A stretch of 64,000 nucleotides of DNA, taken from the NCBI GenBank assembly GCA_047495785.1, contig JBLDXI010000055.1, positions 806,001-870,000 of the forward strand, written 5' to 3'. Below the pieces are notes generated by a model. That model worked only from the letters and a program-made list of their open reading frames with translations, had not been told where the DNA came from and searched no databases. This DNA is from Lepidodermella squamata (taxonomy: Eukaryota > Gastrotricha). This document shows positions 23,550-36,729 of the stretch, piece after piece; within the stretch, counting starts at the first letter, position 1; each line of letters starts with the position of its first letter. Both the position numbers and the translations under genes were made by a program.

Positions 23550-25644
23550 ATGGCTCTGCCTGAATCTAGTACTTTGTCGAAGAGCTTTCTTGTGAGTTTT
23601 GAAATAAGAGGAAACAATTTAAAAAATGTGTACATTTTTGCTTTTCAGGGTTTGATTTGTGCCATTTGCCAGGAGCAATACGTCCGTCCTGTCATCCTCC
23701 GATGTGGTCACACTTTTTGCGACCGATGCGTTCGCCAAATCGCAAAACGTATCCCAACACCTCGAAAGCCGACGGTCCCAATCAACGAACGTATCGCAGT
23801 GATGTGCCCAGAATGCCACGAGGAAGTTTTCTACCCCAAGGATGAAGATTTCAGACCAAATGCTGCTATTCAGCGGATTCTAGATCAAATGCAGGAACCG
23901 AAAACAGCTGGTGAAAAGCGGCTTGGAATGACGTGTGATCATATAGTGACAATTGACAGGAAATCGAAGTGCAACCATTGTGGCCAATCATTCTGCGAGG
24001 CCTGCTTACTTTGCCATAAAGAACGGCTCCGAATGGACATTGAATGGCTCGCAGGTGATGTAAGTCTTCGAGTTAACTGAACCTTCGATCCACCTTAATA
24101 TTGTTTCCTTATAGTACGTTGATCGCTTGAGGACGAGCATAGCATTTATGGAAAGTCATTCGGAATCAATCCAGGAAACTCTCGATAAAAAGGTTGCCGA
24201 TACTGTGGGCGAACTAAATGATTTCACTAATAATTTGGTGGCGAGATTCAGCGATTTTATCAAATCAAGACGAGAAGATTTAGAGGGGAAAGCTCAAATC
24301 GCAGCTGCATCTATTGCTTCTCAACGCGATTTTATACTGGAAGAGGCGAAGAAGCACCTCGAATCGATGGAAAATGATGTTTTGAAGCCGGTCGACTTTG
24401 TGCGGAACCAATCGTCGTTCAGCTTACAAATTGACGAGCTCGCAAATTTGAGGGAATTATTGGTTTCCAGGGATCATGAGGTTGAATCGTGGCGATGCAA
24501 GCTTAATTTGTTAAGTATTTTTTCTTAGATTTCCAAGGTCAGGAATTTCGCCTCCCGAGTTTCTTCCTTCGATCTTCACTACGCACACGCTGCATGGATG
24601 GAAACCTTTCCTGAACCGGAAATTTCAATTGGGGATGTTATTTTCTCCAAAATCGAAGACAATCACGAATTCTCTGATGCTATTGAGCTTCGAAGTGCAG
24701 TTGAAGCTCGGGATTTCGACAAAATTACTCATATTTTCAAACGCCCGAAGCTTTCAGAGGAAATCATGTTCGATCTGATGAAACCTCACTTGATCGGTTC
24801 TGTTAAATCGGACGATTTGGAATTATTCCAGTTATTGCTCAAAATTGCTAACGAGCCTAAGAAATCGAATACATCGAAAGTCTGCTCGGATTTTGAACTT
24901 GCCCATGTGGCTGCAAGCTCTGGTAGCCCGAAAGTTCTGGATTTTATTTTGACCGAATTTCCTGATTTAATCGACTCAAAAAGTGGAGATGGAAAAACAT
25001 TACTTATTTCGGCTTTAATGTCCGGAAAATTTGACTTGATTCATTACCTCGTCGAGGAGAAGTCATTTGACGTTAATTCAACTGAATCAAAGGAATCGCC
25101 GTTGATTTTCGCTATCAAAGAAAAGTATTACGACGCTGCTCAGTATCTCGTGATAAAGGGAGCTGATGTTACTGTAACTGACGAGGCTGGAAATTTACCG
25201 ATTCATTTAGCATGCCGAAATGAATCATTGGACGTAGTCAAGTCGATCTTAGCTATCGACCCATCGCAAATTGAGTCTCGCAATAGACCACCCTTCAACC
25301 GAACCCCCTTAATGGTCGCGTGTGCGACGGGTTGCTACGACATTGTGTGCTATTTGCTGGAGCAAGGCGCTGACGTAGATGCCGAAGACGGAAATTCATT
25401 CCTAGCGATTCATTACGCGGTTTCAAAGGGCGATTTAGTGATTTTGGAGAAGCTCTTTTCATCCTATCCGTATTTGTTGAATGTCACTCGCATGGGCAAA
25501 TCGATCGAACAGTCTGCGAATAAGCAATCTGGCATTATTTCGATGATTGACGGTCTACGGAAACGGCATGGCATGGAACGACCCGTTCAACCTGCTGTCA
25601 ATGCTGACGAACAAAAATTACCAAAACGACGCAGGACCAGCTAA
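23550..25644 (+). CDS. RING - B-box - coiled-coil - ankyrin protein, copy A
   Basis: Exons 23550-23591, 23649-24059, 24115-24480, 24529-25644, all phase 0; 644 aa. RING at 18-70 (CAIC, CGHTFCDRC, CPEC), a B-box-like zinc site at 110-137 (CDH...CNHC...FCEACLLCH), a helical segment exactly filling exon 3 (152-273), then about six ankyrin repeats in exon 4 (for example GNLPIHLACRNESLDVVKSI and RTPLMVACATGCYDIVCYLL). It ends in KRRRTS, a basic nuclear-localisation-like tail. The likely job is E3 ubiquitin ligase with ankyrin repeats as target binder. It starts 135 bp after the DHX34 stop, and the next copy starts 149 bp downstream. The first exon encodes a Ser-rich 14-residue leader of low conservation. 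Confidence 0.85.
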
Positions 25645-25793
25645 ATGTTACTTTCAAGAGACTGTTTTCTCATTTATTTTTACCCTAATTTGTACATCAT
25701 TTTTACTAAAGATGTAAAATTTTTACTTGTGCAAAATAAATTAATTTGTTTCGATAAATAAATTGTTGACTGAGTTTTTTAGAAAATTTTTGA

Positions 25794-27892
25794 ATGGCAA
25801 CTAATATTAGCAGTAACAGCGATTCGAAGGCTAATTCCAATTTCACGGTAATATTTTTTCATGGTGATTCAATTGAAATTGACACGATTCCACCAGGGCT
25901 TGACTTGCTTGATTTGTAAAGAGCGATTTAACAAACCGGTACTGCTTCCGCAATGTGGCCATACGTTTTGCGAGAAATGCATCATGCCACTAGCGAGGCA
26001 GCCGCCGAATGGCAATGCGAACGCTAAGCGAGAGGCGATATGCCCAGATTGTAGTGTCACGAGTTGTATGCCAAAAGCTGGTTTTCGGATCAATTCGACC
26101 TTGCAAAACCTGCTCGAGCAAATATCGAAGTCAACATCGGATGATTCGCCTCTCGGCATGGCCTGTGACCATTTCATAGCGAACCAAAATAGGACGGAGT
26201 GCGGTCACTGTAAGAAGTCGTTTTGTGACGCTTGCCTCCTCTGCCATAAAGAAAGGCTGAGATTAGACATTGAATGGCTAGCAGGTGGGGTAAGCAAGTT
26301 CAATCTTCAAGTTACCTATGCCCAATATTTTACTAAATCGATATTTTAGTACGAAGACCGGCTGAAACAAAGTATTATGGCTCTTGAATCCGATAAAAAC
26401 GCTATTCAGGCTTCCATCGACCAAAAGTTGGCGACAGCTGAAGCTGGGATCGAGAAATTTGCGGCGGATCTGACAAATCAGTTCACAAATCTAGTAAATG
26501 CTGAGAAGGTGAAAATGATCGAGGCAATTCGACATGTTGCGCAGATGATGGATAAAAATCGCGAAGACCTTTTAGCTGAAATTAAGCAGAATCTGGAAAC
26601 GGTGATGAAAGACATTACGATGCCGGCTGAACGAATAATGAGACAATCGTCCTTTCGACTAAAAATCGACGAAATTGTTTCGATGCGAGAAACACTCGTC
26701 AAACGGGATAACCAAGTTTGATTGATACAATTTTCTTATTTTTTTATTCATATTTTTTTTGCTTTTCCAGGTTTTTCGCGCTAAGAATTTTGCCTCCGAT
26801 GTTTCAGTTACTAAATTGCGTTTTGTTCCAAACTTTCAAGTGACCGTCGATCCGGGAACCGGTAGTATAACAGCTCTCACCCTGGGGAAGGCTAACTATG
26901 TGATAGCCTTGCCATGCGGTAACTTTTCAGACATCGTTGAGCTTCAAAAAGCGATTGCTGCTCGCGATTTCGCTAAAGCTGGGTCTATTTTTCGGCGCCC
27001 AAATCTACCCGAGGAAATAATGCTCGACATGGTGAAGCCGCATTTACTTAGAGCAACTCAATCGGATGATGTTGAAGTTGTGGAAAATTTACTGGAATTT
27101 GTCGGTCATGTTAACTGTGAGACACCCAAACAAGCCGTCGCCGACTTCGAACTAGCCCATTTAGCTGCTAATCGGGGCAGCCTTAGAGTTTTAAAATCAA
27201 TACTAGCCAAATTTCCGGATTTTGTCTCTTCAAAACAAAGGACTGGGTCGACTTTACTGCAATGCGCTATTTCATCCGGCACTCTGGCGGTTGTTCAGTA
27301 TTTGGTATCGGAGAAATCGATGGATGTTAATCCGACTGATTGTAAAGACTCACCCCTCATTCAAGCGTGCAGAGCTTCGAAGTTCTGCATTGCTAAATTT
27401 TTGATTGATAAGGGAGCCGAAGTGTCGACTTTTGATGAGAGCAGTGGATTAGCCCCTATCCACTACGCTTGTCGAAATAAGAACTTGGATCTTGTCAAGC
27501 TGATTGCGTCTCGAGACATTGCCTCTATCAATTTCCGTGCCAAAAATAACACTCAATCTACGCCCCTGATGCTAACCAGATGTCCTGGTATAGTTTCTTA
27601 CTTACTGGAAAATGGTGCGAGCGCTCTAACTGCGAATAACAACGGCTACTCGGCCATTCATTACGCAATCGTGAGAGGTGATGCGGACGTTATCAAGAGA
27701 CTGGTTGCGCTGCGCCCTCTCGTTCTTAATGAAAATCCTAATGCTCAGTCCGTGGAAGAGTACGCAAGTATTAAAAAGCCCGAATTGGTTCAACTTCTGA
27801 AGACTCTTCGTGAACACCACTCCGTTGCATTGCCAGCGCCTACTGTCGCCAGTCCATGTGAAGATATTCCAATAAAACGCCGCAAAAACTAA
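25794..27892 (+). CDS. RING - B-box - coiled-coil - ankyrin protein, copy B
   Basis: Exons 25794-25847, 25897-26289, 26350-26715, 26771-27892; 644 aa, the same length as copy A. RING CLIC...CGHTFCEKC...CPDC; B-box CDH...CGHC...FCDACLLCH; exon 3 again exactly 366 nt; ankyrin repeats (LAPIHYACRNKNLDLVKLI, YSAIHYAIVRGDADVIKRL); basic tail IPIKRRKN. A T-rich ttttttag lies about 15 nt before the ATG and could serve as an acceptor for an upstream leader, but no evidence goes beyond that. Copies A and B share the EEIM.D..KPH block after the coiled coil and look like a closer pair. Confidence 0.85.
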
Positions 27893-28248
27893 ATAGACTC
27901 GTAGACAGCGCACGAGAAACAGTTCCAGTCTACCTTTGGATAATATTTATCCTAAGAAGTTTTCTTTGCAATTTTAACTGATTCTGAATTGATGTTTTCT
28001 TGATGTTGAAATGAAGTAAAAAACTAAGCGAATTCGGCGATTAATTTTCATTGAAAATAAAGACGTCCTGATTTCTGACTATGCCACCGAAACGGAATAT
28101 GTTACCGAAAATACAGTTTTTTGTTTAAATACATTTTTACCGACTTCATCCGTTAGCAGGTGGCTTTTTTATTGAATTGTTCGTTTTTTTTCGCCGTAGT
28201 TCGCGATATTTAGCGTGATTTACCTGGAATCGCACTGGCCTTGTAAGC

Positions 28249-30353
28249 ATGACCTCGAACCAGTCGGAAACCATTACAGAAACAATTAGCAATTCATCCG
28301 TAAATTTAATTTTATTCCAACTCAAATTTTTACAAAGATTTTGTTCACAGGGCGTCAAGTGTTCATTTTGCGAACAGCCTTGCGAGCGCCCGATTTTTCT
28401 GCACCAATGCGGCCATCCTGCTTGCGAGAAATGTATGCGTCCCTTTGTTGACGATTTGATTGGGAAGCTGAATTCATCCTCTGCGGTTGGCCAAGTCGTT
28501 GTAAACTGCCCGAAGTGCTCCGCTCCTAATACCTGGGCGGATGCTAACACGGCAGTTCAAATTTTGCTTGCACAAATGTCGAAAACTGTTGAGAACAGTC
28601 AACTCGGAGTAGAGTGTGATCATTTTGTATCTAACGAACTTCGAATATGTTGTGAACATTGCAAAAAGTTGTTTTGTGATGCCTGTCTTCTGTGCCACAT
28701 GGAAATACTCAGAATTGAAATTACATGGCTGGCAAGCGGGGTAAAACAAATTCATTTTTTGCTAGTCAATATTCAAAATTGTCGCCTTATAGTATGAAGA
28801 CCGACTGAAAGCTAGCATCGCATCGCTTGAAGCTCAGAATAACTCAATTCATGCTACGATCAATGAAAAAGTGACTGCTACGGTTGCGGAGATCAAAAAG
28901 TGTGCCGAAGATACGATTCTAAAATTTACGAACCACGTCAACCAAAAAGCTGCTGAATTGATTGATTTCACAATGAAGATACCTGACGCGATCAACCTCG
29001 AGCGGAATGAATTGCTTGCTCAAGCAAAGGATCATATCGAAAACGCAACTAAGGACGTAGTACAGCCTGTTCAAAAGCTGTTGAAGCTCAATTCGTATCG
29101 CTGGAAGTTGAATGAGGTGATGAGCGTGCGTGAGATGTTAATAGACAGAGACAAGGAGGTAAAAACCCAAGTTCACATTTTTGCGTTCGGCATTTTTTTA
29201 AGCTGGATTTTTTCAGATTTGTCGCGCTGATAACTTTGCCGCGGATGTATCGGCGTCGACCTTGAAATTTTCGCCTGCTGAAATGTTGTCTTATAACGAC
29301 GAAAATTTCTTTGGAAAAGTTATTCACGAGAAAGTTACATTATCAGACCAAGGTTTTACTTCTGACTGGGTCGAGCTGGATAAAGTTGTTAAAACCCGTG
29401 ACTTTCATGCGGTTTCACGAACTTTAAGACGCCCAGATATTCCTGACGAGGCGGTAGTCGATTTGCTTGAAATACATGCAAGAAAATCAGTTGAATCGGA
29501 TGATGTGGAAGCGCTTGAAAAATTTATCGATTTGATGGATAAACTTGATGAGGAGATATCTCGACGTGCATGGGCCCGATATGAAGTAGCGAATTTAGCT
29601 GCAACGCTGGGCAGCCGCAAAATCTTGGAAAAATTTCTAGAAAAATTCCCGTGTTATGTAAACTTGCGAAACTCTTCAAACGAAAACCCGCTGATTTGTG
29701 CTATCAAGGCCGGGAATTTAGATATTGTGAAATTTTTGGTTGAAGATAAATCTGCTGATGTATCCATTCCTGGTACCAACATTTCACCGTTGAATGAAGC
29801 CATGAAATTGGGAAAATTTGAAATCGCCAAGTTTTTGATGGATTATGGGGCTGATGCTAACGTTTTCGATGATCAAGGATTTGCTCCTATCCACTATGCA
29901 TGCAAGTTCAAGTCTTTGGAAATGGTTAAAACGATTATAGCTAAATACCCAGATCACGTTAACTTGAAAATGAAAGAGGAACGCGAAAGAGTCCCGCTGA
30001 TGCATGGTTTTAACCCTGAAATATTGCAATTCTTTTTGGAACACGGTGCTGATGTTAATATTGCTGATGCCCAAGGATTCCTAGTTGTCCATTACGCTAT
30101 TATTTGGGAGGATGCTGTTGTTCTTGAGAAATTAATCAAAGAGAGGCCTCGTCTCTTGAGCGCGAAAGTCAAAGACCTAGCCTTGGAAAACAGTGTGAAA
30201 TGCAAACCCGCCATGCTCGAGCTGATCAAATCGCTGCGGACGCGCTTTGGAGGCATTTTCCTGATCAGACCAACGGTGGTAGCACCAAAGGTGGTTGCAC
30301 CAACGGTGGTAGCACCAAAGGTGGTAGCCATTGCAAAGCGCCGAAAACTGTGA
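28249..30353 (+). CDS. RING - B-box - coiled-coil - ankyrin protein, copy C
   Basis: Exons 28249-28299, 28351-28740, 28793-29158, 29217-30353; 647 aa. RING CSFC...CGHPACEKC...CPKC; B-box CDH...CEHC...FCDACLLCH; exon 3 is 366 nt; about six ankyrin repeats. C, D, E and F share PDIPDE/PNIPDE-VVDLL, NPLICAIKAGNLE and DYGADANVFD, forming one subgroup. Just before the basic end AKRRKL is an in-frame minisatellite (VVAPKVVAPTVVAPKVVA) absent from the other copies, a local expansion of an 18-bp word. Confidence 0.85.
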
Positions 30354-31549
30354 TGAAACAATCTGGTTTCCACCTGCAAACAACAGGAACGAGATGCTTG
30401 ACTTTCGAAAATCGTGATTAAATGTTAACGCAACCTTGCTGGATCTGTGCAAATCTATGCAACTAAATGTGAAAATATCTGTGCAAATATAATAATCTTG
30501 GAGCTGTGCAAATGTCGTAGTCTAATAAGCAATTTAGTTGGATTGGGAATCTAACTAACTAGTTTTTTGCCAATTTGCTTAACCCTTAGCCGCCGAAGAC
30601 GTGTACACGCGTTAATTCCGGAGAAAATTCACCGTGGTCGGAGCATTTGGGCTATCGAACCCATTGTTGCGTCATAAATTATGATAAATCAATAGCAAGA
30701 AACAAGCACTCCCCGAAAATCCAAATTTTCAAAGCCATTCCGACCAGGTCGAAAATAGTGAGAAAAATTTCAAGTGACTTGTTAACACCTCATGAAAACG
30801 CGTTAACACGTCATAGCAACGGCAACCCAGGTAAATTTCTTCTGAAAAAGAGGTTCGGCTGTCAATCTAAGGCTAAATGTAAGACTTTCTGCCGACTCAG
30901 AATTTGATTTTAGCCTCTTCTTGATTTTCTGGGATTTTCTGAAAGGTGCTCTGAAAGGGTTAAAAACCTAGTTTAGTATTCCGTAATAGTTGATCCCATC
31001 CCAAAATTTTTTATTAAGTGGCAAAATATTACGGAATTTCCAGGAAATGTTGAGAACCCAGACCTGAAGAATGTCGGGAGTGGTTTACTTGTCCTTCTGC
31101 CTCGATAAACGGGAATGGCTCAACCATAAAGAAATTTGATTTCACCGAGTTGAAATATGGCGCAAAAATAGCCTAAAATGCATTTTTAACCGTGTTTGAC
31201 GCTATAAATTAATTCTGGTTGTTCAAAACCTAAGCCTCTCTCCAGGCAGGTAATAATTTGCGCAATAATTGTGTTTGATTGCCTCATAAACTAGTTTTTA
31301 AAAAAGTTGCTCATTAAACTAGTTGGATTCTTAATCCAACTAAATTGCTTATTTGACTACGACACAAATATGTGTAATATTTGCGATAGTGTATTATTTT
31401 TTACTCTGCTGAGTGCTATTGACTCAAGAATAAATTGGAACGTTGGATTGTCATTACCAATTGAATTATTTTTTATAACAATTTCTTCCCAGAATTCAGC
31501 GCTAATTTTGACAAACTGACATTGACTATTTCTCAATTCGTCTGGAATC
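30354..31549. mobile_element. Spacer between copies C and D holding an inverted-repeat element
   Basis: The arms at about 30514-30565 and 31312-31363 are reverse complements with a few differences (GTCGTAGTC.AATAAGCAATTTAGTTGGATT). They enclose ~750 bp with no convincing gene; a short frame at 30647-30907 has no recognisable domain. Just outside the left arm the word (C)TGTGCAAAT recurs three times. This looks like a non-autonomous foldback element. Confidence 0.5.
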
Positions 31550-33611
31550 ATGGCTTTAAGCCATTCAGATATCTTCCCTGCCGTAGACAGCAATATCTCA
31601 GCCGACGTAAGTCACTCGAAATTTCAGATTTAAATGTATTTTAAACTTCAAATAGCTGCTGAGTTGCTCAGTGTGCCGAAAGCTTTACGAGCGGCCGATT
31701 GTTCTGCCCCAGTGTGGTCATACCTTCTGTGAGAAATGTGTTCAATTAGCTGAAAGTACAGAGGAAAGTATCGAATCTGTTCAGGCTGAACAAACCGTTG
31801 TTATCTGCCCTGATTGCCGTACTTCCAGCATTTTCCCGCATGAATCAGGATTCAAGCTGAACACTGTGGTACAAAGGATCCTTGACCGATTGCGAAAACC
31901 AGTGGCTGACAACAGGCAACTTGGAATGATGTGTGAGCATATAGTATCATCTAAAAACCGAACTTGCTGCCGGCATTGCCAAAAATCGTTTTGCGACGCT
32001 TGCCTTTTGTGCCACAAGGAAAAACTGAAAATTGACGTTGCTTGGTTGGCCAGCGGGGTAAGAGTCCATTCGAAAAATTTCGTAAATTTGAAGGAATTCT
32101 CGAATATTTTTAGTATGACGATCGATTGAAAGCCAGTATAGCTCTGCTTGAGGGCCACAGCGATTTTATCCATGCTACTATTGCAGATAAAGTGGTTGAT
32201 ACTGTCGCTGAAATTAAAACATGCGCTGCAGATGTGATTCGAAAATTCACAAATTCCATCAATTCGAAAATGATTGAAATGATCGAATCTACGCAGAAGA
32301 TAGCTGACGATGTCATTGTTGAGCGCAACGAGCTACTACTACAGGCCAAGCATCACCTCGAAACAGCTACCAAAGACATTTCCTGTTCAGACGCTTCTGC
32401 AACAGAATTCGTTTCGCTCGAAATTAGATGAAATAATCAGCATGCGAGAACTTTTGACGGACCGTGACGCGGAGGTAACACTCGAAATTTTAAATTTTCT
32501 GTAGGTTCCGATTCCATTAGAGAATTTTATTTTTCAGATTTGTCGGGCCAGCAATCTTGCTGCTGACGTGTCTTCATCGAAGCTTCAATTTTTGCCCGCC
32601 GATATTACTGCCGGTGCTGAGCTACGATTCGGCGAAGTTATCTACGAAAAATTCAGAATTTCTGACCGTTACACGTCTGACTTTGTTGAGTTGGGAAAAG
32701 CTATTACAACCCGGGACTTCGAAAGGGTCTCTCAAATTCTGAGGCGTCCTAATATCCCCGATGAGTCGGTAGTCGATTTGCTTGAGCCACATGCAAGAAA
32801 AGCGGTTGAATCTGACTATGTCGAGGCCCTTGAAAAATTCATTGAGTTGACGGATAACTTTGAATTCGAAATATCTCTGAGAGCATGGGGTCGCTACGAA
32901 ATTGCAACAACGGCCGCGAAATTGGGCAGCCGCAAAACTTTGGAGAAGTTTCTAGAGACTTTCCCGCGTTATGTAAACTCGAGAAATTCGTCAAACGAAA
33001 ACCCGCTGATTTGTGCCATTAAAGCTGGGAATTTGGAAGTTGTGAAATATTTGGTTGAAGATAAATACGCAAATGTTTCCCTTCCTGTAGCAATCAAATT
33101 AGGCAATTACGAAATTGCCAAGTTTTTGATGGATTATGGGGCTGATGCTAACGTTTTCGATGAGAAAGGTCTCGCCCCTATTCATTACGCATGCAAGGCC
33201 AAATTGTTGCCGATTGTCGAAATGATAATCGCTAAATATCCAGATCATGTTAACCTGAAGACAAAGTCGCGGCATGTAATGGTTCCGCTCATGCTTGGCT
33301 GTGACGTTGACATCATTCGCTTTTTATTGGAACATGGCGCTGACGTTGATATTGCTGATAGCCTTGGGTACCTAGCTGTCCACCATGCTATTATAATTCA
33401 CGGCAATTCTACTGCTTTGGAGAAATTAATCGTAACAAGGCCTCATTTGTTGAATGCAACTCTGGCTGGTCGTAATCTGGAGTCTTTTGCTAAAACCAAA
33501 CCTGTTATATTAAAACTCATCGCTTCTCTACGCGAGCGCTTCGCTATTCCTGCTCAGCTTTCATCATCGTCTGCTGGTATCGATAACGCTGCGAAGCGTC
33601 GAAAGATCTGA
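31550..33611 (+). pseudogene. RING - B-box - coiled-coil - ankyrin copy D with a frameshift in exon 3
   Basis: Exons by homology: 31550-31606, 31656-32057, 32114-32474, 32538-33611. RING (CSVC...CGHTFCEKC...CPDC), B-box and ankyrin repeats are well kept, and the gene ends AAKRRKI. Exon 3 is 361 nt instead of the 366 seen in every intact copy: aligned with copy E, five bases are missing near 32385, so the frame is lost after TKDIS and ends at a stop near 32431, while the expected ...QTLLQQNSFRSKLDEI continues in the next frame. Exon 4 also lacks about 10 residues in frame in the third ankyrin repeat (VSLP then VAIKLG). If the frameshift is real, only RING, B-box and part of the coiled coil would be made; otherwise it is a sequence error in a live gene. 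Confidence 0.7.
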
Positions 33612-34372
33612 AAAGGTTCAATCTTGATCGTAACTCGAACTAAGATTCATGATTGTTTTGTTTTGTTGTTGTTTTTTGTAATTATCTATGTATGTACCCC
33701 TTTCTCTAACAATTCGGCGAGTCGCAGTGACGAACACGGCGACAATCAGCTTGAAGCATCTCTCGAAACTATCTCATGATATAATCGAATTTTTTGATGC
33801 AAGCATCATTTTAATCGGAAATAAATTGCTTTTTTAGAATTTGATTACTATATTGACAAGTTCTTAAATAAACGGTCTCTAGCGTTACCTGACCATGGAG
33901 TGCCCAACTGCGGTGGTTTTCTGTATTTTCTCTGCCGGTGCTCAGGTCTTTCATCTGCTCTGCCTGTCTTTTTCTCCCGTATTTTCTTTGACTGTGTTAC
34001 TCGTTACTTTGGCCCAGGAGAAAGACAAGAACTGAATGACCGATGATTTTTTTTAATTTAATTTATTTTCAGATATCCGATATTAGTGATTTTAAGTTTA
34101 ACTTAGTGGAGCCTCATTGGTTGGCTCAAAAAGCGCGCGACACGTGCCGCTTTATTTATTTCTTCACGATCACTTATCGCGCGTTTTCTAAAACTAAAAA
34201 CTATCAACCTATTAAAAATTGTGGATTCACTAGTTCGACTAAGCAACCACAAGCTGTTAAACTTCTCAAAAGATTACGCTGCCCGTTGCTCACTCAATTT
34301 CACAATATTGTTTTTCGCCTCAGATTTCAGCAATAAGCTAGGAAATCTTGGCTAGGAAAATTAAGCTTATTT
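33612..34372. other. Spacer between copies D and E
   Basis: 761 bp. A short frame at 34043-34336 has no recognisable domain and no splice context. The last part (tctcagatttcag, 34330 region) is acceptor-like and could belong to an untranslated leader of copy E. I see no other feature. Confidence 0.4.
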
Positions 34373-36441
34373 ATGGCTTCGAGTCAGTCTGTAGACAGCA
34401 GCATTTCGGCTACTGTGAGTTTAATCAAATTTGAATTAGTCTTGAATAATTTTCAAGGGTATTCATTCAGCTGTTGAACTGCTCCGTATGCAAAAAGTTT
34501 TACGACCGGCCTGTTGTTCTGCCTCAGTGCGGTCACACCTTCTGTGAGAAATGTGTTCAATCGATCGCAAAGAAGCAATTCTCATCAGGCAGAGGTGCTG
34601 TTAAGGGTGACAACTCTTTTGTGATTTGCCCTGATTGCAACATTGTCAATATTACTCCGGCCGGAACTGGGTTCACGCGGAACACAGCGATACAAGGCAT
34701 CTTGCAGCAGTTGCATAAAACGGCCTCAGATGGAACGGAATTAGGAATGGCGTGTGAACATGTCGTGCCAACTGAGCATCGAACTGAGTGCGGCCACTGT
34801 AATAGGTCGTTTTGCGACGCCTGCCTTCTTTGTCACAAGGAAATGTTCAAAATCGATATTGCGTGGTTGGCCAGCGATGTAAGATTTCCGGAATGACTTG
34901 GTTTACTCATTTCATTTTGACTATATTTAGTACGAAAACCGATTGAAAGACAGTATAGCATCGCTAGAAAGCCAGGGTGACTTAATTAAGGCTACTATCG
35001 ACGAGAAGAAGACCACAACTCTTGCTGAGATCAAAAGATGTGCAGAAGATGCGATTCGAAGAGTCACAGACCACATCAACTCCAAAGCGGCTGAAATGAT
35101 CGATTTTACCCTAAAGAAAGCAGAAGAACTTCGCGCTGAGCGCAATGAGCTGCTAAAACAGGCCAGGGAACACCTCAAAACTGCTAGCAAGGACGTTTCG
35201 CTTCCTGTTCAGACGCTCTTGAAGCTGAATTCTTTTCGTCTAAAATTGAGTGACGTAATCAATATGCGAGAGTGTCTGATCAATCGAGACGAGGAGGTTA
35301 ATTTCTTCAAATTCAAGAATCATATTAACAAAGCTAGATTTTCCAGATTTGTCGTGCCAACAATTTTGCATTTGATGTTTCCTCTTCAGAGCTTCGCTTT
35401 TTGCCTGCTGAGGCGAATACTTGCGGTGATGAAAGCTTGAAATTTGGTGAAGTTGTTTTCGTAAATGTAAGGGTAGCTGACCACTATTACTCGGATTGTG
35501 TTGAGCTGGAGAAAGCTGTGAAAGTGCGAAACTTTGACCGCTTCTCGAAAATTCTGCGGCGCCCTGACATTCCCGATGAGTCGGTTGTTGACTTGTTGAG
35601 TCCATACGCAGTTGCAGCAGCTGAATCTGATGACTTGGAAGCGCTTGAAAAGTTCATTCATCTTTCGTCTGCGCTTGATAAAGAAATATACCTGAAAGCA
35701 TGGGCCGATTATGAGATCGCTATAATAGCCGCAACGCGGGGAAGCCGAAAGGTATTGGAGAAATTTCTCGAAACTTTTCCGTGTCACATCAACACGAGGA
35801 ACTCTTTCGATGAAAATCTGTTGATGTGTGCTATCAAGGCTGGAAACTTGGAGATTGTGAAGTTTCTCGTTGAGGATAGGTCTGCGGAGGTTTCCATTCC
35901 GGGTACCAACATACCGCTGAATGAAGCCATCAAATTGGAAAGATTCGAAATTGCCAAGTTTTTGTTGGATTATGGGGCTGACGCTAACGTTTTCGATGAT
36001 AAAGGTCTTGCTCCTATTCATTATGCTTGCCGATCTAATAATCTTGGAATTGTCGAAGCGATTATAGCGAAATACCCTGATCACATTAACTTGAAAACAA
36101 AAGAAGGTGGGACTGTCCCGCTGATGCATGGATTGCACGTAGACATCATCTCGTTTCTTTTGGAGCATGGTGCAGACGTTGATATCGCTAATTTCAAAGG
36201 GCACCTCACCGTTCACTATGCCATAACCTTTAGCAAGCCTGATGCTTTGGAGAAATTAGTTGAAGAAAGGCCTCACCTATTGAATGCAACTCATGGTGGT
36301 CTAACTCTTGAAGCATATGCTCAATCAAATCCTGACATGCTGAAGTTAATCAAATCTCTCCGCGAGCGTTTTCCCGTTGCCGGTCAGGTACCCCAATCTG
36401 ATGTGAGCATAAACGGCGCAGCAAAATGTCGGAAAATCTAA
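34373..36441 (+). CDS. RING - B-box - coiled-coil - ankyrin protein, copy E
   Basis: Exons 34373-34414, 34471-34878, 34931-35296, 35347-36441, all phase 0; 636 aa. RING CSVC...CGHTFCEKC...CPDC, B-box CEH...CGHC...FCDACLLCH, 366-nt helical exon 3, about six ankyrin repeats. The C-terminus is AAKCRKI, so one arginine of the usual KRRK has become cysteine. It is the closest intact relative of D and F and served as the reference for their lesions. The ankyrin segment lacks the Ser of NISPLNEA (reads NIPLNEA), a one-codon in-frame loss. Confidence 0.85.
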
Positions 36442-36729
36442 CCATGAATCTTCATTTTATTGCAAATTTTTTTAACGCGATTGTCTGTACTCATCTAACT
36501 TTGCTATCTCGAGCGCCCGTATCATGTGTCTATCTTATCTATCTGTTTAATATTTGTCGGGAGGCGTCTTCTGGAATCAGGGTCGTTGGCCACTGCTGTA
36601 TTATATTGTGGGTCACATGAAGTTTGATCACATTTTTGAACACAATAATTCTTTTAATCAAGAGTTTGGTGGTTATTTTCGTAGGTTGGTCTTCCTATAC
36701 CTTGATTAATACCTTGAAGTTCGCGAACC

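Noticed and set aside
34043-34336. 97-aa frame between copies D and E
   Set aside because: No domain, no splice context and AT-rich composition.
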